64,000 bases of DNA from Gemmatimonadaceae bacterium (lineage in GTDB: Bacteria; Gemmatimonadota; Gemmatimonadetes; Gemmatimonadales; Gemmatimonadaceae). The DNA is taken from assembly GCA_035606695.1 (NCBI GenBank), contig DATNEW010000036.1:93675-157674 (forward strand), written 5' to 3'. This document shows, piece by piece, positions 43,084 through 52,431 of the stretch; within the stretch, counting starts at the first letter, position 1, and each line of letters opens with the position of its first letter. Made by a program: the position numbers and the translations under genes. Under the pieces are notes generated by a model that saw nothing but the letters and a program-made list of their open reading frames with translations, was not told where the DNA came from and did no database searches.

Positions 43084-43863
43084 TCACGCGACCCTCCCGG
43101 CGAGAATGACGAGCGGCCATTCGATGCGCCTCCGCTCGTGCTGCCCCCACACCGTTGCAAGCTGCGCCGACAGCTCGATGACGGGATCGACGCCATGCCG
43201 CGCGACGTACCGTGCCGTCGACGACCAGGTGCGCGCGTAGCCGGCAAGCTGATCCAGCGTCCAATCCTCGGAGAGCACGAGATCGGGCGCACTGACTCGC
43301 TCGAAGGGAAACGGCACATTGGCGTACGCCTCGTCGACGTGCCGCCGCTCGGGTGGCCAATACGCACCGACGGTCTCGCGCGCGAAGCGTCGCAGCAGCA
43401 CGCCTGCCTCGCCATCCATTCGCGCGGGCGTGTAGACCCAGGCCGCGATCGCGGCCCCCGGCGCCGCGACGCGCCGCACTTCGGCGTAGAATCGTGGATG
43501 ATCGAACCAGTGAAGCGCCGTCGCCACCGTGACGAGATCGATACTGCCCGCATCGATCGTCGTCTGCTCCGCCGGCTCGACGCGCCACTCGATGCGCGGA
43601 TGCCGCGGCGCGCGCGCGATCTGCGTCGCGCTGACGTCGGTCGCGATCACGCGATCGAACCATGCGGCGAGATCGACCGTCGCCTGCCCCGATCCGGCAC
43701 CGCAATCCCACGCACAGACGCGTTTCGCGGGACGCGACGCCAGAAACTCGAACAGCGTAGGCGGATAATGCGGGCGAAACTCAGCGTAGGCCGCCGACAC
43801 TTCGGAGAAATGATCGCCCGTCGCGCGCGGCTCGCCTTGCCTTTCTCCCTCCCGCGCGCTCAT
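43084..43863 (-). CDS. SAM-dependent methyltransferase (class I)
   Basis: A 259-residue methyltransferase with the SAM loop VCAWDCGAGSGQATVDLA near residues 48-65, post-I aspartate in VIATDVSATQIARAP, and LVTVATALHWFDHPRFYAEV. It is similar to yeast TMT1-like/UbiE-like small-molecule methyltransferases. Its start overlaps the O-methyltransferase stop as ATGA, so they are an operon pair. It lies 46 bases upstream of nurA on the same strand and could read into the repair genes. Substrate unknown. Confidence 0.9.
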   Translation of the reverse strand: MSAREGERQGEPRATGDHFSEVSAAYAEFRPHYPPTLFEFLASRPAKRVCAWDCGAGSGQATVDLAAWFDRVIATDVSATQIARAPRHPRIEWRVEPAEQTTIDAGSIDLVTVATALHWFDHPRFYAEVRRVAAPGAAIAAWVYTPARMDGEAGVLLRRFARETVGAYWPPERRHVDEAYANVPFPFERVSAPDLVLSEDWTLDQLAGYARTWSSTARYVARHGVDPVIELSAQLATVWGQHERRRIEWPLVILAGRVA

Positions 43864-44489
43864 CGCACGACCGCGACCGCCACTCCGTCGTGCGTCGGCA
43901 CGATGATGCCCAGCACGCGCGGATCGGTCGCGAGCCGGCGATTGAATTCACGCACGCCGCGCGTGCGCTCGTCGGTGTCGCTCGTCTCGTAGACGCGGCC
44001 GCCCCACAGCGCGTTGTCGCCGATGACCAATCCGCCGGGACGCACGAGTCGCAGCGCCCAATCGAAGTACGTGGGCAACGGTTCCTTGTCGGCGTCGAGG
44101 AACATCGCGTCGAACTTCTCGCCGTCGAGCGACGGCAGCACGTCGAGCGCGCGGCCGACGCGAATCTCGACGCGGTCCGTGAGCCCCGCACGATCCACGT
44201 GGCGCCGTGCGAACGCGGCGTGCTTCTCTTCGATTTCGATCGAGAGCAGCCGGCCGCCGGGCGGCAGCGCGCGCGCCATGCAAATCGCCGAGTAGCCGCC
44301 GAGCGTGCCGACTTCGAGCACGCGGCGCGCGTTGATAGCGGTGAGGAGGACTTGCAGCAGGCGTCCTTCGTCGGCGGAAATCGCGATCGGGGGCAGCCCG
44401 GTGCGATCCGCCTCCTCACGCAAATCGGCCAGCACCTGATCCTCGGCGCTGAACAATCCGGCGATGTAATCTCCCGCGCGATCCGCCAT
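43860..44489 (-). CDS. O-methyltransferase (COMT/caffeoyl-CoA type)
   Basis: A 209-residue protein: RVLEVGTLGGYSAICMARAL at the SAM site near residue 56, RLLSIEIEEKHAAFARRHVD, and the metal-binding FDAMFLDADKEPLPTYFDWA and VIGDNALWGGRV. This is the divalent-metal O-methyltransferase family that methylates catechol-like hydroxyls. It is coupled to the second methyltransferase by a 4-base overlap. Substrate unknown. Confidence 0.93.
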   Translation of the reverse strand: MADRAGDYIAGLFSAEDQVLADLREEADRTGLPPIAISADEGRLLQVLLTAINARRVLEVGTLGGYSAICMARALPPGGRLLSIEIEEKHAAFARRHVDRAGLTDRVEIRVGRALDVLPSLDGEKFDAMFLDADKEPLPTYFDWALRLVRPGGLVIGDNALWGGRVYETSDTDERTRGVREFNRRLATDPRVLGIIVPTHDGVAVAVVR

Positions 44490-44500
44490 GAGTATGCTCG

Positions 44501-44779
44501 CTACTCGACGCCGATGTCCCAGGCGGCTTGAATGTCTTTTTTCGAGTACGCGCGGAAGGCGGTGAGCGTCTGCGTACGTTGAATGCCGGGCACCGTCGGA
44601 AAGATCTCGGTGACCACGCGCGCGATCTGGTCGTACTGCGGCACGCGGACGATCGCGACGAGATCCCAGTCGCCGGAGACGGAGTACACCTCGGTCACCC
44701 CGTCCACACCGGCGAGCATGTTCGCCGCGGTAGGAATGAGCGAAGGATCGACGCGGATCAAGACAATGGTTGTTATCAC
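44501..44779 (-). CDS. Stand-alone Lrp/AsnC ligand-binding (RAM) domain protein
   Basis: A 92-residue protein starting GTG 44779: VITTIVLIRVDPSLIPTAAN, VDGVTEVYSVSGDWDLVAIV and VPGIQRTQTLTAFRAYSKKD. It corresponds to only the C-terminal dimerisation and amino-acid-binding half of Lrp/AsnC regulators, without helix-turn-helix. Such stand-alone RAM proteins can modulate full Lrp proteins or enzymes. It precedes the O-methyltransferase by 11 bases. Confidence 0.85.
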   Translation of the reverse strand: MITTIVLIRVDPSLIPTAANMLAGVDGVTEVYSVSGDWDLVAIVRVPQYDQIARVVTEIFPTVPGIQRTQTLTAFRAYSKKDIQAAWDIGVE

Positions 44780-44882
44780 AGCATTCCGAGCGAAGGTGCG
44801 AGCGGAGCGACGCTCCGCGGTAAATAGCTGCCGCTGCGGTATTCCGAGCGCAGGTGCGTAGCGCCGAAGTGCGGAACAATCA

Positions 44883-45380
44883 TCAAAGAGGGGCCGGAGG
44901 AACATTCAGCAGCCAGAGACCTGAAATCTGGCTCTTCTCGTCGAGATCGAGAAGTAGATCTCGCGCAAGGCGCACGGTGCGCGTCTCGCGCGGCTTGCCG
45001 ACGCGAAAGTGGAAGTTGCGCTGCGCCGCGTCGGCTTCCGCGATGAGCCTGGTTGTACTCTCGAGCGACGCAATCTCGGGTTGCGAACGGCGCGACGGCA
45101 CTACGACTCTGGCGTCCTCCACCGTGGCCGGAGGCTGGAGCGACGGCATTTGCCTGACGTCCGGCCACACCGCGATCTCGACGCCGTTGATTCGCCCGGC
45201 CGACACGTCGAGGATCAGCCACGACCCGTCGCTGCCTTCGAGGCCCACCGATCCGGACATTCCTTCGCCCGTGGCGGGCGGCAGGAGCTGTGCGGAGAGG
45301 ATTTCGGTATCGGGGTCCCAGCGATATTCGACTTCCTGCGGCATTCCGTTCGCCGGCTGTACTTGGACGGCGATCTTCAC
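44883..45380 (-). CDS. Hypothetical protein
   Basis: A 165-residue protein starting at GTG 45380 (VKIAVQVQPANGMPQEVEYR), with a beta-rich repeat-like layout. The segments ILSAQLLPPATGEGMSGSVG and then WLILDVSAGRINGVEIAVWP, and later LLLDLDEKSQISGLWLLNVP, resemble two DUF2283-like units in which a conserved aspartate precedes a glycine and a hydrophobic strand. The function is not recognised. The 100-base stretch to its left holds repeated ATTCCGAGCG/AGGTGCG segments but no gene. Confidence 0.6.
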   Translation of the reverse strand: MKIAVQVQPANGMPQEVEYRWDPDTEILSAQLLPPATGEGMSGSVGLEGSDGSWLILDVSAGRINGVEIAVWPDVRQMPSLQPPATVEDARVVVPSRRSQPEIASLESTTRLIAEADAAQRNFHFRVGKPRETRTVRLARDLLLDLDEKSQISGLWLLNVPPAPL

Positions 45381-45521
45381 GAATCGCTCCCTGGGGTCCC
45401 TGGGCGGCCAGACACGGAATCGGCATCGATTCCGAATGTGCACGACTGCGCGGCGTCGCGCAGGCTCGATCCAACGCCACGGGCATCAATCGATTTCGTG
45501 ACCTGGATCACACAGGGCCTA

Positions 45522-46703
45522 TTATATACCCGCCGCGATGATCCGCCGCACCCCCTCCAGCACCTGTTCCGCGGGCGCCGCATAGGCCAGGCGGATCCAT
45601 TCGGGCGAATGGAATGCGATGCCCGGCACGACGGCGACCTCGTACTCCTCGAGCAGGCGCCGGGCGAATGTCGATCCAGGCTCCGGATCGCCTGTCGCCG
45701 CGTTGCGGACGCGCATATACAGATAGAACGCCCCGTGAGGACGAATGACGTCGACGTTGGCGTTCGTGAGCAGTTCCAGCGCCGAGTCGCGCCGCGTCCT
45801 GAATTCGGCCACCATCGCGGCGATCGCGCGCGATGCAGACGCCTCATCGGACAGCGCCGCGAGTGCCGCATGCTGTGACAACGTCGCGGCATTCGACGTC
45901 GTGTGCGACTGCAGCGCGATCATGCTGCACGTCAATGGGCGCGGCGCCACCGACCAGCCAATCCGCCACCCGGTCATCGCGAACGACTTCGCGACGCCGT
46001 CGACGATCACGAGACGGTCCATCGAAGGCGCGACCGACAGTAGCGACGGCGCTTCGCCGTCGTAGGAGATCGCGCGGTAGATCTCGTCGCTGATCACCCA
46101 CCAGCCGCGATCCTCGGCAAGCGCGAGAAGGTCGGCGAGCTCCTGGCGCGAATAGACGGCGCCTGTTGGATTACACGGCGAATTCATGATGAGGCCGCGC
46201 GTCTTCGCCGTGCTCGCGGCGCGCAAATCGTCCGCGGTCACCTTGAGCTGGCGGTCGCGCGAACCGCGCACGGCAACGGGTACCGCGCGGGCGAGGGCAA
46301 GCATCTCGTAGTAGCTCGTCCAGCCAGGGGTCGGGACCAGCACTTCATCGCCGGCGCCGAACAGTGAAAAGCATGCGTTGAACAACGCTTGCTTCGTCCC
46401 CGAGGTGACGATGACGTTGCTAGTGTCGAGCGATGCCCCCGGGCGGGTTCCGCGCGCGCGTTCGGCGATGATCTCGCGCAGCGGCAAGATGCCTTCGACT
46501 TGCGTGTATCGCGTCGCGCCGGCGGCGAGCGCGTTCTGGGCCGCGTCCATGACGTACGCGGGCGTCGGAAAATCGGGCTCGCCCGCGCCCAGGTCGATGA
46601 CCGCGCGTCCCATCGCCTTGAGCGCCTTGGCGCGAGCCGACACGGCAATCGTCGCGGACTCGCGGAGCTCGGCGACGTTGGCCGATGGAGCGTAGCTCGA
46701 CAT
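45522..46703 (-). CDS. PLP-dependent aminotransferase (class I/II)
   Basis: A 393-residue aspartate-aminotransferase-fold enzyme. GAGEPDFPTPAYVMDAAQNA binds the cofactor edge, LIMNSPCNPTGAVYSRQEL is the cofactor-asparagine region, and the PLP lysine is in VAKSFAMTGWRIGW near residue 238. The C-terminal arginine is present in the AFYLYMRVRN/RLAYAAPAE region. It matches subgroup I aspartate/prephenate aminotransferases. It is divergent from the helicase-like gene. Exact amino-donor specificity cannot be read. Confidence 0.93.
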   Translation of the reverse strand: MSSYAPSANVAELRESATIAVSARAKALKAMGRAVIDLGAGEPDFPTPAYVMDAAQNALAAGATRYTQVEGILPLREIIAERARGTRPGASLDTSNVIVTSGTKQALFNACFSLFGAGDEVLVPTPGWTSYYEMLALARAVPVAVRGSRDRQLKVTADDLRAASTAKTRGLIMNSPCNPTGAVYSRQELADLLALAEDRGWWVISDEIYRAISYDGEAPSLLSVAPSMDRLVIVDGVAKSFAMTGWRIGWSVAPRPLTCSMIALQSHTTSNAATLSQHAALAALSDEASASRAIAAMVAEFRTRRDSALELLTNANVDVIRPHGAFYLYMRVRNAATGDPEPGSTFARRLLEEYEVAVVPGIAFHSPEWIRLAYAAPAEQVLEGVRRIIAAGI

Positions 46704-46739
46704 GAATGATGGGCGGTGGGGACGAGGGCGGGCGGCGGC

Positions 46740-46745
46740 TATAAT
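46740..46745 (+). promoter_or_regulatory. Possible -10 box (TATAAT) for the helicase-like gene
   Basis: An exact TATAAT occurs in very GC-rich surroundings, 61 bases upstream of the proposed GTG start. The matching -35 position is poor. If real, starts before about 46755 are excluded for the downstream gene. Confidence 0.4.
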
Positions 46746-46805
46746 TCACATCTTACGAGTGGCGCGGGCACGACGACAGCCCCGTCGCTCGACGACTGTT
46801 TGACA

Positions 46806-48488
46806 GTGGATTCGGGGGATGCACGGGTGGATTCAGAAGCACGTGAAGGCACGACAGCTCCGGCGGGAGTGTCGAGAAACTCGAACGCGATGTACGTCAT
46901 GCCGCACGACTGGGCGTCGATGGCGCAATTCCTGGAGCCGTTGATCGAACGGCTCGACGCGGAACGACCGGAGCTGCAGCTGCTCGTCGTCACCCCGGAT
47001 TCCGACACCGCGGCCGCGGCGGCAGCGGCCGCCGTTCGCCTGGCCGGCGATCGCGCGATTCAAATCGTCGCCGCGACTTCGGCCCCCCGCGCCGCCCGCC
47101 TGGTTCGTTTGCGGCGGCCGCAGATTCTCGCCGGCGATCCGTCGACACTCGTTGCGTTGCTTCGTTCGGCCGCACTCAAGCTCGAACCCGTGCGCGCGAT
47201 CTGCATCGCCTGGGTAGACGAGCTGTTGACGCGCGGCGAGACCAGCTCGCTCGAAGCCCTGATGATCGAAGTGCCGAAGGAAGCAACGCGCACGATGGTC
47301 GCGTCCGAGATCACGCCTGGTGTCGAGGAGCTCGTCGAGCGCTATGCGCGCCGCGCGCGCCGCGTCGCCTCGGCCGGAGCGGGGGCCGAGGGCAGCGCGC
47401 CCATCGCGATCGAGTATGTCGCGGTGTCGTATCATGCCCGACTCGACGCGCTGCGTCGTGCCCTCGATGAAACCGATCCGGCGTCCGCGTTGATTTTCGT
47501 GCGCGAGAACGATGCGGAGCGCGAAGTGCGCGACATGCTGCGCGCGTCGGGCCCGGGAGACGAGAGCGTTCACGTGGGGCGAGCGGCGTCGCCGGGCATC
47601 GAGCTCGCGATTCTGTTCGATCTGCCTGCGTCGCGCGAGGAGCTGCGCGAGGCCGCCGGCGCCGCGAAACGAACCATCGCGCTCGTGCAGCCGCGACAGC
47701 TCGCCAGCCTGCGCGCGCTCGCCGCGGGCGGGAACGTCAAGCCGCTGACCCTGGCGCAATCCGGCGAACGCGCGCGCAACGACGATGCGCGCGTACGCGT
47801 CGACGTTCGTCGCGTGCTCGACGACGCGCACTTCGGGCGCGAGCTCCTGTCGCTCGAGCCGCTGCTCGAGGATTATGATGGGATCGAGATCGCGGCGGCG
47901 CTGCTCCAGATGCTCGAGCGCGAGCGTCATGCGCATCGTTCCGCGCTTGCCGCGGTCCCTGTCTCGCAGCGCGATCCGGGGTCGATGGCGAAACTGTTCG
48001 TCGGCGTCGGAAGCCGGGACGGCGTTCGCGCGAGCGATCTCGTGGGCGCGATCGCGAATCAGGGCGGCGTGAGCAGCGGCGAGATCGGCCGCGTCGACGT
48101 GCGCGAGTCGCACTCGGTCGTCGAGATCTCGGCCACCGTTGCCGAGACGGTCATCGAGAAAGTGAACGGCACGGAGATCAAGGGGCGTCGCGCGGTGGTG
48201 CGGCTCGACAAGCAGCCGTCCGGCGAAGGAAGACGCGAGTCGCGTGGGCGTGACGAGCGTCGCCCGTCGGGCCGCGGCCGTGACGGTGGTGATTCTCGCG
48301 ATTCTCGCGATTCTCGTGGCCCGCGTGGTCCGCGCGGCGGTGGCGATGCACGTGGGCCGCGCGGCGGAGGCGGTCGCGGTGACGCGCGCGGTGACGCGCG
48401 CGGTGACGCGCGCGGTGACGCACGGGGTGGTCCGCGTCGCGAGCGTTCGGATCGTTCATCACCGTCATCCCGCCGCCCGCCGAAATGA
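46806..48488 (+). CDS. Degenerate DEAD-box helicase-like protein with DbpA RNA-binding domain and RG-rich tail
   Basis: A 560-residue protein (GTG 46806 or 46830 as start). Residues 30-350 follow two RecA-like folds, but the helicase motifs are lost. There is no Q-motif or GxxxxGKT; the motif II position is AWVDELLT instead of DEAD; the motif III position is ASEITP. The segment [20 protein letters not shown], then [17 protein letters not shown], is a DbpA-type RNA-recognition domain as in DeaD/CsdA. The tail is RG-rich with four 12-bp repeats (48378-48425) coding RGDA units. It is likely to be an ATP-independent RNA-binding protein derived from a helicase. Its stop overlaps tdk as ATGA. Confidence 0.82.
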   Translation: MDSGDARVDSEAREGTTAPAGVSRNSNAMYVMPHDWASMAQFLEPLIERLDAERPELQLLVVTPDSDTAAAAAAAAVRLAGDRAIQIVAATSAPRAARLVRLRRPQILAGDPSTLVALLRSAALKLEPVRAICIAWVDELLTRGETSSLEALMIEVPKEATRTMVASEITPGVEELVERYARRARRVASAGAGAEGSAPIAIEYVAVSYHARLDALRRALDETDPASALIFVRENDAEREVRDMLRASGPGDESVHVGRAASPGIELAILFDLPASREELREAAGAAKRTIALVQPRQLASLRALAAGGNVKPLTLAQSGERARNDDARVRVDVRRVLDDAHFGRELLSLEPLLEDYDGIEIAAALLQMLERERHAHRSALAAVPVSQRDPGSMAKLFVGVGSRDGVRASDLVGAIANQGGVSSGEIGRVDVRESHSVVEISATVAETVIEKVNGTEIKGRRAVVRLDKQPSGEGRRESRGRDERRPSGRGRDGGDSRDSRDSRGPRGPRGGGDARGPRGGGGRGDARGDARGDARGDARGGPRRERSDRSSPSSRRPPK

Positions 48489-49105
48489 TCTCCGACGGCT
48501 ACTTCGCCGGCGCGAGCGCGGGCTGGATCGAGGTGATCTGCGGCGTGATGTTCAGCGGCAAGAGCGAAGAGCTCATTCGTCGCGTGCGCCGCGCGATCAT
48601 CGCGCGCAAGCGCGTGCAGGTGTTCAAGTCGCACCTGGACGAGCGGTATTCGGGCATCTATCACGTGTCGAGCCACGACGGCCGCACCGTCGAGGCGATT
48701 CCCATCGATACACCGGAGCAGATCGCGCAGGCCCTCCTGCCCGACACACAGGTCGTCGCGATCGACGAGGCGCAATTCCTCGACGATTCGATCGTGCCGC
48801 TGGTGACGTCTCTCGCGAACAAGGGGGTGCGCGTGATCGTCGCCGGCACCGACAATGATTTTCGCGGCGAGCCGTTTGGCCCAATGCCGCAGTTGCTCGC
48901 GGTCGCCGAGGTCGTGGACAAGCTGCACGCGATCTGCGTGATCTGCGGCAATCCGGCGAGTCGGAATCAGCGGTTGATTGGCGGCAAGCCCGCACGGTAC
49001 GACTCACCGACGATCATGGTCGGGAGCACGGAGTCGTACGAGGCGCGGTGCCGCGCATGCCATTCGGTGCCGCGTCGAGATGAAGATCAGGTTCGGCTGT
49101 TGTAG
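48485..49105 (+). CDS. tdk: Thymidine kinase
   Basis: A 206-residue type II thymidine kinase. The P-loop [20 protein letters not shown] is near residues 20-39, [20 protein letters not shown] is near 95, the lasso-zinc cysteines are in [13 protein letters not shown] and CRACH, and the substrate loop [20 protein letters not shown] is intact. It phosphorylates thymidine with ATP in pyrimidine salvage; thymidine phosphorylase is in the same window. The start ATG overlaps the helicase-like stop by four bases, an uncommon partner. Confidence 0.97.
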   Translation: MISDGYFAGASAGWIEVICGVMFSGKSEELIRRVRRAIIARKRVQVFKSHLDERYSGIYHVSSHDGRTVEAIPIDTPEQIAQALLPDTQVVAIDEAQFLDDSIVPLVTSLANKGVRVIVAGTDNDFRGEPFGPMPQLLAVAEVVDKLHAICVICGNPASRNQRLIGGKPARYDSPTIMVGSTESYEARCRACHSVPRRDEDQVRLL

Positions 49106-49115
49106 CGCGCGGCGG

Positions 49116-49143
49116 TGAGGCCACGCGCGCTGCGCGGCCACAC
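49116..49143. terminator. Possible bidirectional terminator hairpin
   Basis: GTGAGGCCACGCGC and GCGCGGCCACAC pair with one bulge around a short loop, in the gap between the convergent tdk and prepilin-cluster ends. There is no T-run on either side, so termination efficiency is uncertain. Confidence 0.4.
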
Positions 49144-49178
49144 CATCGCGTAGCGGCCGCACCGCGCGCAGCGCTGAA

Positions 49179-51203
49179 TCAGTGCGGTACCAAACTCTTA
49201 AACAGTGAAGTCACATTGAACTTCACCGGATCGTACTCGTAGTACCGATTGTCCAGGAACCGCCCGGTCGTCGGGAAATACGGCGGCGGATTCGACACCG
49301 CGCAGCGGTCGTAGCTGTATCGCTTGATGTAACCTTCGCCGCTCGTCAATCCGACCGCGCCGCGATTGTTCTGAATCAAGCCGCCCGTGAGGTTCAAGCA
49401 GCCGCGGCCCGACGTGGTCGTGCCGCACGTGATCGCGGATTGCGGACCCTGGTCGTAGTGCTCCACCGAGAACGACGTTCCCAGCGCCATCACTACGTCG
49501 TGCAAATCCAGACTCGGCGTATCGTCGAAGCTGCGGTATTGATTCGGCGTGCTCGAGACCTTGATCGGCGGCGGCGAGTTGATCGAGTTGTACGCCACGT
49601 AACTGTTCTCGCCGGAGATCGTTCCGAGAATGTCGATGCACACGCCATTCGCCGGATCGTTCGCGTAGCGCACATCGTCCAGGTACACGACCGAGTGCGG
49701 CGTATAGAGCGTGATGTCGCCGCGCAGCACGCCGCTGATGCCGACGGTGCCGCTCACGTAGATCACACCCTTCGTATTGGTGTTGTACCCGCGATACAAC
49801 GGATACAAGTAGCTCGCGTCGGGTCGGTGCAACGCTGTAATCGGTGCCGGAACGCTGCCACCCCACGTCTGCCACGCGCCATACTGATCGGTCGCGGTGA
49901 ACGTCGTGTCGTCGCCGCCCTTGTGAATCTTGTCCACGGTGTACCCGAGGCCGGTCGTACGCGCGACGGCCACGAGGTGGGGATCGCCACCAAGGTAGCA
50001 GCGCGCATTCGCATGCTTGAGAATGCCCGTGAGCTTGTCGTCGCTCGCCGTGAGCGAGTCGCCTTCGGCATGCGCGGAGGTAACGTTCGCCGGATTCACA
50101 CCGCCGTTCATGCCGCCCGCGGTCACCGTATCGAACCAGTTGTTGATCGTGTTGCCGTGCCCGTCAACCGCGTGCACGTGCACCGAGAAGGGGAAGAACT
50201 TGAGGTCCGCCGATCCAGCGACCGCATGCCAGTCGCCGCAATTGATCAGTTTCGTCGGATCGGGCAGCGCGGTCTCCGTACCGGGCCAGTCGGCTCGCAG
50301 CCAGTCGTTGTTGCTCGTCGCCTTGTAAACGCGGAAGAAACCTTCGTCCGTGTCCGTCGAATCGTGGTCGCCGTTCAAGTCGATCGACAGGAACTCGATG
50401 CGCATCAACACGCCCGATGCATCGCCCGTGTACGCCGTCGTGAAGTTGTAGCCGCTCGCGGTCGCGAGCGGTGACAGACTGCTCAACGTCGTGAGCGTCG
50501 GCAGGCTGATCTTCTTCTGCTTGACCTGGTAGCCTTTGGCGAAGGTGCCGTAGCTGGCGCCGACGATGAGCGGAGCCGCCGTGCCGACGTCGTCGTGGAA
50601 GTTCGCGCCGGACGACGCGATGTTGATCGTATCGTTCGACCACACCGGACCCCACAAGGCGTCGTTGTTGGCGAAGACGATCGTGCCGCCCGCCGCGTTG
50701 TTCTCGCTGTTCGTCCAGTAGGCGAATTTCGCGAAGCTCTCCTGCGTGAGCTCCAGACGCCGCACGAAGCTCGTGCCGTTCGCGTCCACCGCCTGCGCCA
50801 CGATGCTCGCAAAGCGACCGAACTGACCACTCGTCGAGCCCGACGGCCCGGCCCACAGATTCACCGTGATGCCGGGGACATTCTGATTGTCCGCGGTCTT
50901 GAGCGTCTTGTTCGTCATGAGCGCCACGTAGCTCGTGTTCGGCAGCGCGGCGGGATTGAAGTTGAGCTCCGCCTTGCCGATCGCCAGCGCGGCCTCGGAC
51001 ATGTATTTGAGATCGTCTTCCTTCTCGTACGTCTTGCTCAGGAGCGTCGCGTTCGCCGTCAGATAGATGGCGGACAGTGCGAGCGCGCCGATGCCGGCGA
51101 CGAAGAACATCGAGATGAAGAGCGCCACACCACGGCGCGCGCGAAGCGACAGCTTCAATGCGCGGCGCCGAGCGCGCCCGGATCGGTTGCGATGCGTAGT
51201 CAT
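49179..51203 (-). CDS. Large PilX-like pilus-associated protein (cluster A)
   Basis: A 674-residue protein with a basic leader and prepilin-like helix RARRGVALFISMFFVAGIGA followed by LALSAIYLTANATLLSKTY, then a large exported body with paired cysteines. The helix lacks the glutamate at position +5, as PilX-type minor pilins usually do. The remainder (GGTIVFANNDALWGPVWSND, TKGVIYVSGTVGISGVLRGD) resembles beta-helical polymer-like domains. It is the last gene of minor-prepilin cluster A and probably acts at the tip or as an assembly factor of a type IV-like pilus. Confidence 0.8.
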   Translation of the reverse strand: MTTHRNRSGRARRRALKLSLRARRGVALFISMFFVAGIGALALSAIYLTANATLLSKTYEKEDDLKYMSEAALAIGKAELNFNPAALPNTSYVALMTNKTLKTADNQNVPGITVNLWAGPSGSTSGQFGRFASIVAQAVDANGTSFVRRLELTQESFAKFAYWTNSENNAAGGTIVFANNDALWGPVWSNDTINIASSGANFHDDVGTAAPLIVGASYGTFAKGYQVKQKKISLPTLTTLSSLSPLATASGYNFTTAYTGDASGVLMRIEFLSIDLNGDHDSTDTDEGFFRVYKATSNNDWLRADWPGTETALPDPTKLINCGDWHAVAGSADLKFFPFSVHVHAVDGHGNTINNWFDTVTAGGMNGGVNPANVTSAHAEGDSLTASDDKLTGILKHANARCYLGGDPHLVAVARTTGLGYTVDKIHKGGDDTTFTATDQYGAWQTWGGSVPAPITALHRPDASYLYPLYRGYNTNTKGVIYVSGTVGISGVLRGDITLYTPHSVVYLDDVRYANDPANGVCIDILGTISGENSYVAYNSINSPPPIKVSSTPNQYRSFDDTPSLDLHDVVMALGTSFSVEHYDQGPQSAITCGTTTSGRGCLNLTGGLIQNNRGAVGLTSGEGYIKRYSYDRCAVSNPPPYFPTTGRFLDNRYYEYDPVKFNVTSLFKSLVPH

Positions 51204-51214
51204 GGCATTCACCC

Positions 51215-52420
51215 TCACGGAATCGTGACCGCGGACGAGATCGTCACCGGCGAATTCGACGGCGTGCAATCCAGCGCGGATACCGCGTACTCCCACTTCT
51301 GACCGCTGATCAGATCGAAATCCTGGAACGCGTAGGTCGAGTGGCCCGCCGGCACGCTGCCGATGGGCTGATCGAACGACGTCGTGCCCTGCAGCCGGCG
51401 ATACACCGCGTACCGCTCGACATCCTTCTCGCCCGCGCCGTCATCGGTCGAACTCCCCCAACCGACCGTCACGTACGTCTGCGGAATCGTGGTACCGTTC
51501 GCGGCCGTGACGACCGCCGTCACCGTGGCCACCGCGAGCGGCGGATTACCGCACGTCGAGTGATGAATGAGTCCCGCGTTCTTCAGCTTGATCGTGAGAT
51601 TCAACCGCCGCAGCACCGAGTCCTTCGGCGTGCGCGGATCGCGGAACACGCTCGTGAATTGCGCGCGTACCTGGCGAATGCTGTCCGTCAGCGCCGACTT
51701 GCCGGTGTCCGCCTGCGAGCCATGGATCGGCGCCGAATGAACGAGCGGCAGTGCCGCGGGCGAGATCTCCGTGAGATTGCCAAGCGTGTCGGACTTGAAG
51801 TAGTGGAAGATCGTGTCCGACGCGCCGTTGTAGATGATGCCGCGCGCGACGAGACGCGGCGTCGTCGCGTTCACGCGCCGCCAGAGCACGTACTCGTGCG
51901 AGTGCCCGCTCGTCGAATCCTGCACCAGGTAATACGAGATCGTCTCCGCATTGCTCGGCACGCCGGGACTCGACATGTACGTGCTGTCCGGATACTGCTT
52001 CGAGGTGCCGGGCAGCGTGATCTTGTTGTTGTTCCGCAACACGTCGATCGATGCCGAGTCGGCGTCGGGATTGATGTACACGGCGCCCAGATCGCCCGTG
52101 TCCGCCGCGACGAGATCCGCGTTGAACGTGATGCCGAGCGTGTTCGCCATGACGAGCAGCGGCTGCGCATCCACGACACCGACGCCCGCCACGCGCAGCT
52201 CGCGCTCGAGCATCGACATCGCGAAGCGCGAATTCTGCTGTGCGTCGAGGCGGCCGGTCTGCGCCGACACGAACGTGCCCTGCTTGCGGAACAGCTGCGT
52301 GCTCAGGCCGATGAGCGTGAGCATCAGCGTCATCGCGAGCATGATTTCGACGAGGGTAAAGCCGCGGCGTGCGCGAAGGGTGAGCGGCGCCGCGGGCGCC
52401 CGAGATGCCTTGGGTATCAC
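51215..52420 (-). CDS. PilW-like minor prepilin (cluster A)
   Basis: A 401-residue protein. GTG 52420 has GGAGG six bases upstream. The class III prepilin cleavage and helix are LRARRGFTLVEIMLAMTLML, with glycine then phenylalanine and glutamate +5. The body has LGITFNADLVAADTGDLGAV and a C-terminal fibronectin-like segment (YAVYRRLQGTTSFDQPIGSV), which is unusual for PilW. It is located between pilV-like and pilX-like genes, 11 bases apart, so cotranscribed. Likely a pseudopilin of type IV pilus or secretion assembly. Confidence 0.85.
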   Translation of the reverse strand: MIPKASRAPAAPLTLRARRGFTLVEIMLAMTLMLTLIGLSTQLFRKQGTFVSAQTGRLDAQQNSRFAMSMLERELRVAGVGVVDAQPLLVMANTLGITFNADLVAADTGDLGAVYINPDADSASIDVLRNNNKITLPGTSKQYPDSTYMSSPGVPSNAETISYYLVQDSTSGHSHEYVLWRRVNATTPRLVARGIIYNGASDTIFHYFKSDTLGNLTEISPAALPLVHSAPIHGSQADTGKSALTDSIRQVRAQFTSVFRDPRTPKDSVLRRLNLTIKLKNAGLIHHSTCGNPPLAVATVTAVVTAANGTTIPQTYVTVGWGSSTDDGAGEKDVERYAVYRRLQGTTSFDQPIGSVPAGHSTYAFQDFDLISGQKWEYAVSALDCTPSNSPVTISSAVTIP

Positions 52421-52431
52421 GCGTGCCTCCG

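Noticed and set aside
43038..43553. Upstream extension of the NurA reading frame
   Set aside because: It lies inside the methyltransferase gene in another frame and lacks NurA-like sequence; ATG 43037 is used.
48378..48425. Four 12-bp repeats considered as an independent minisatellite locus
   Set aside because: They are in frame and encode RGDA units of the helicase-like protein's tail, so they are described there.
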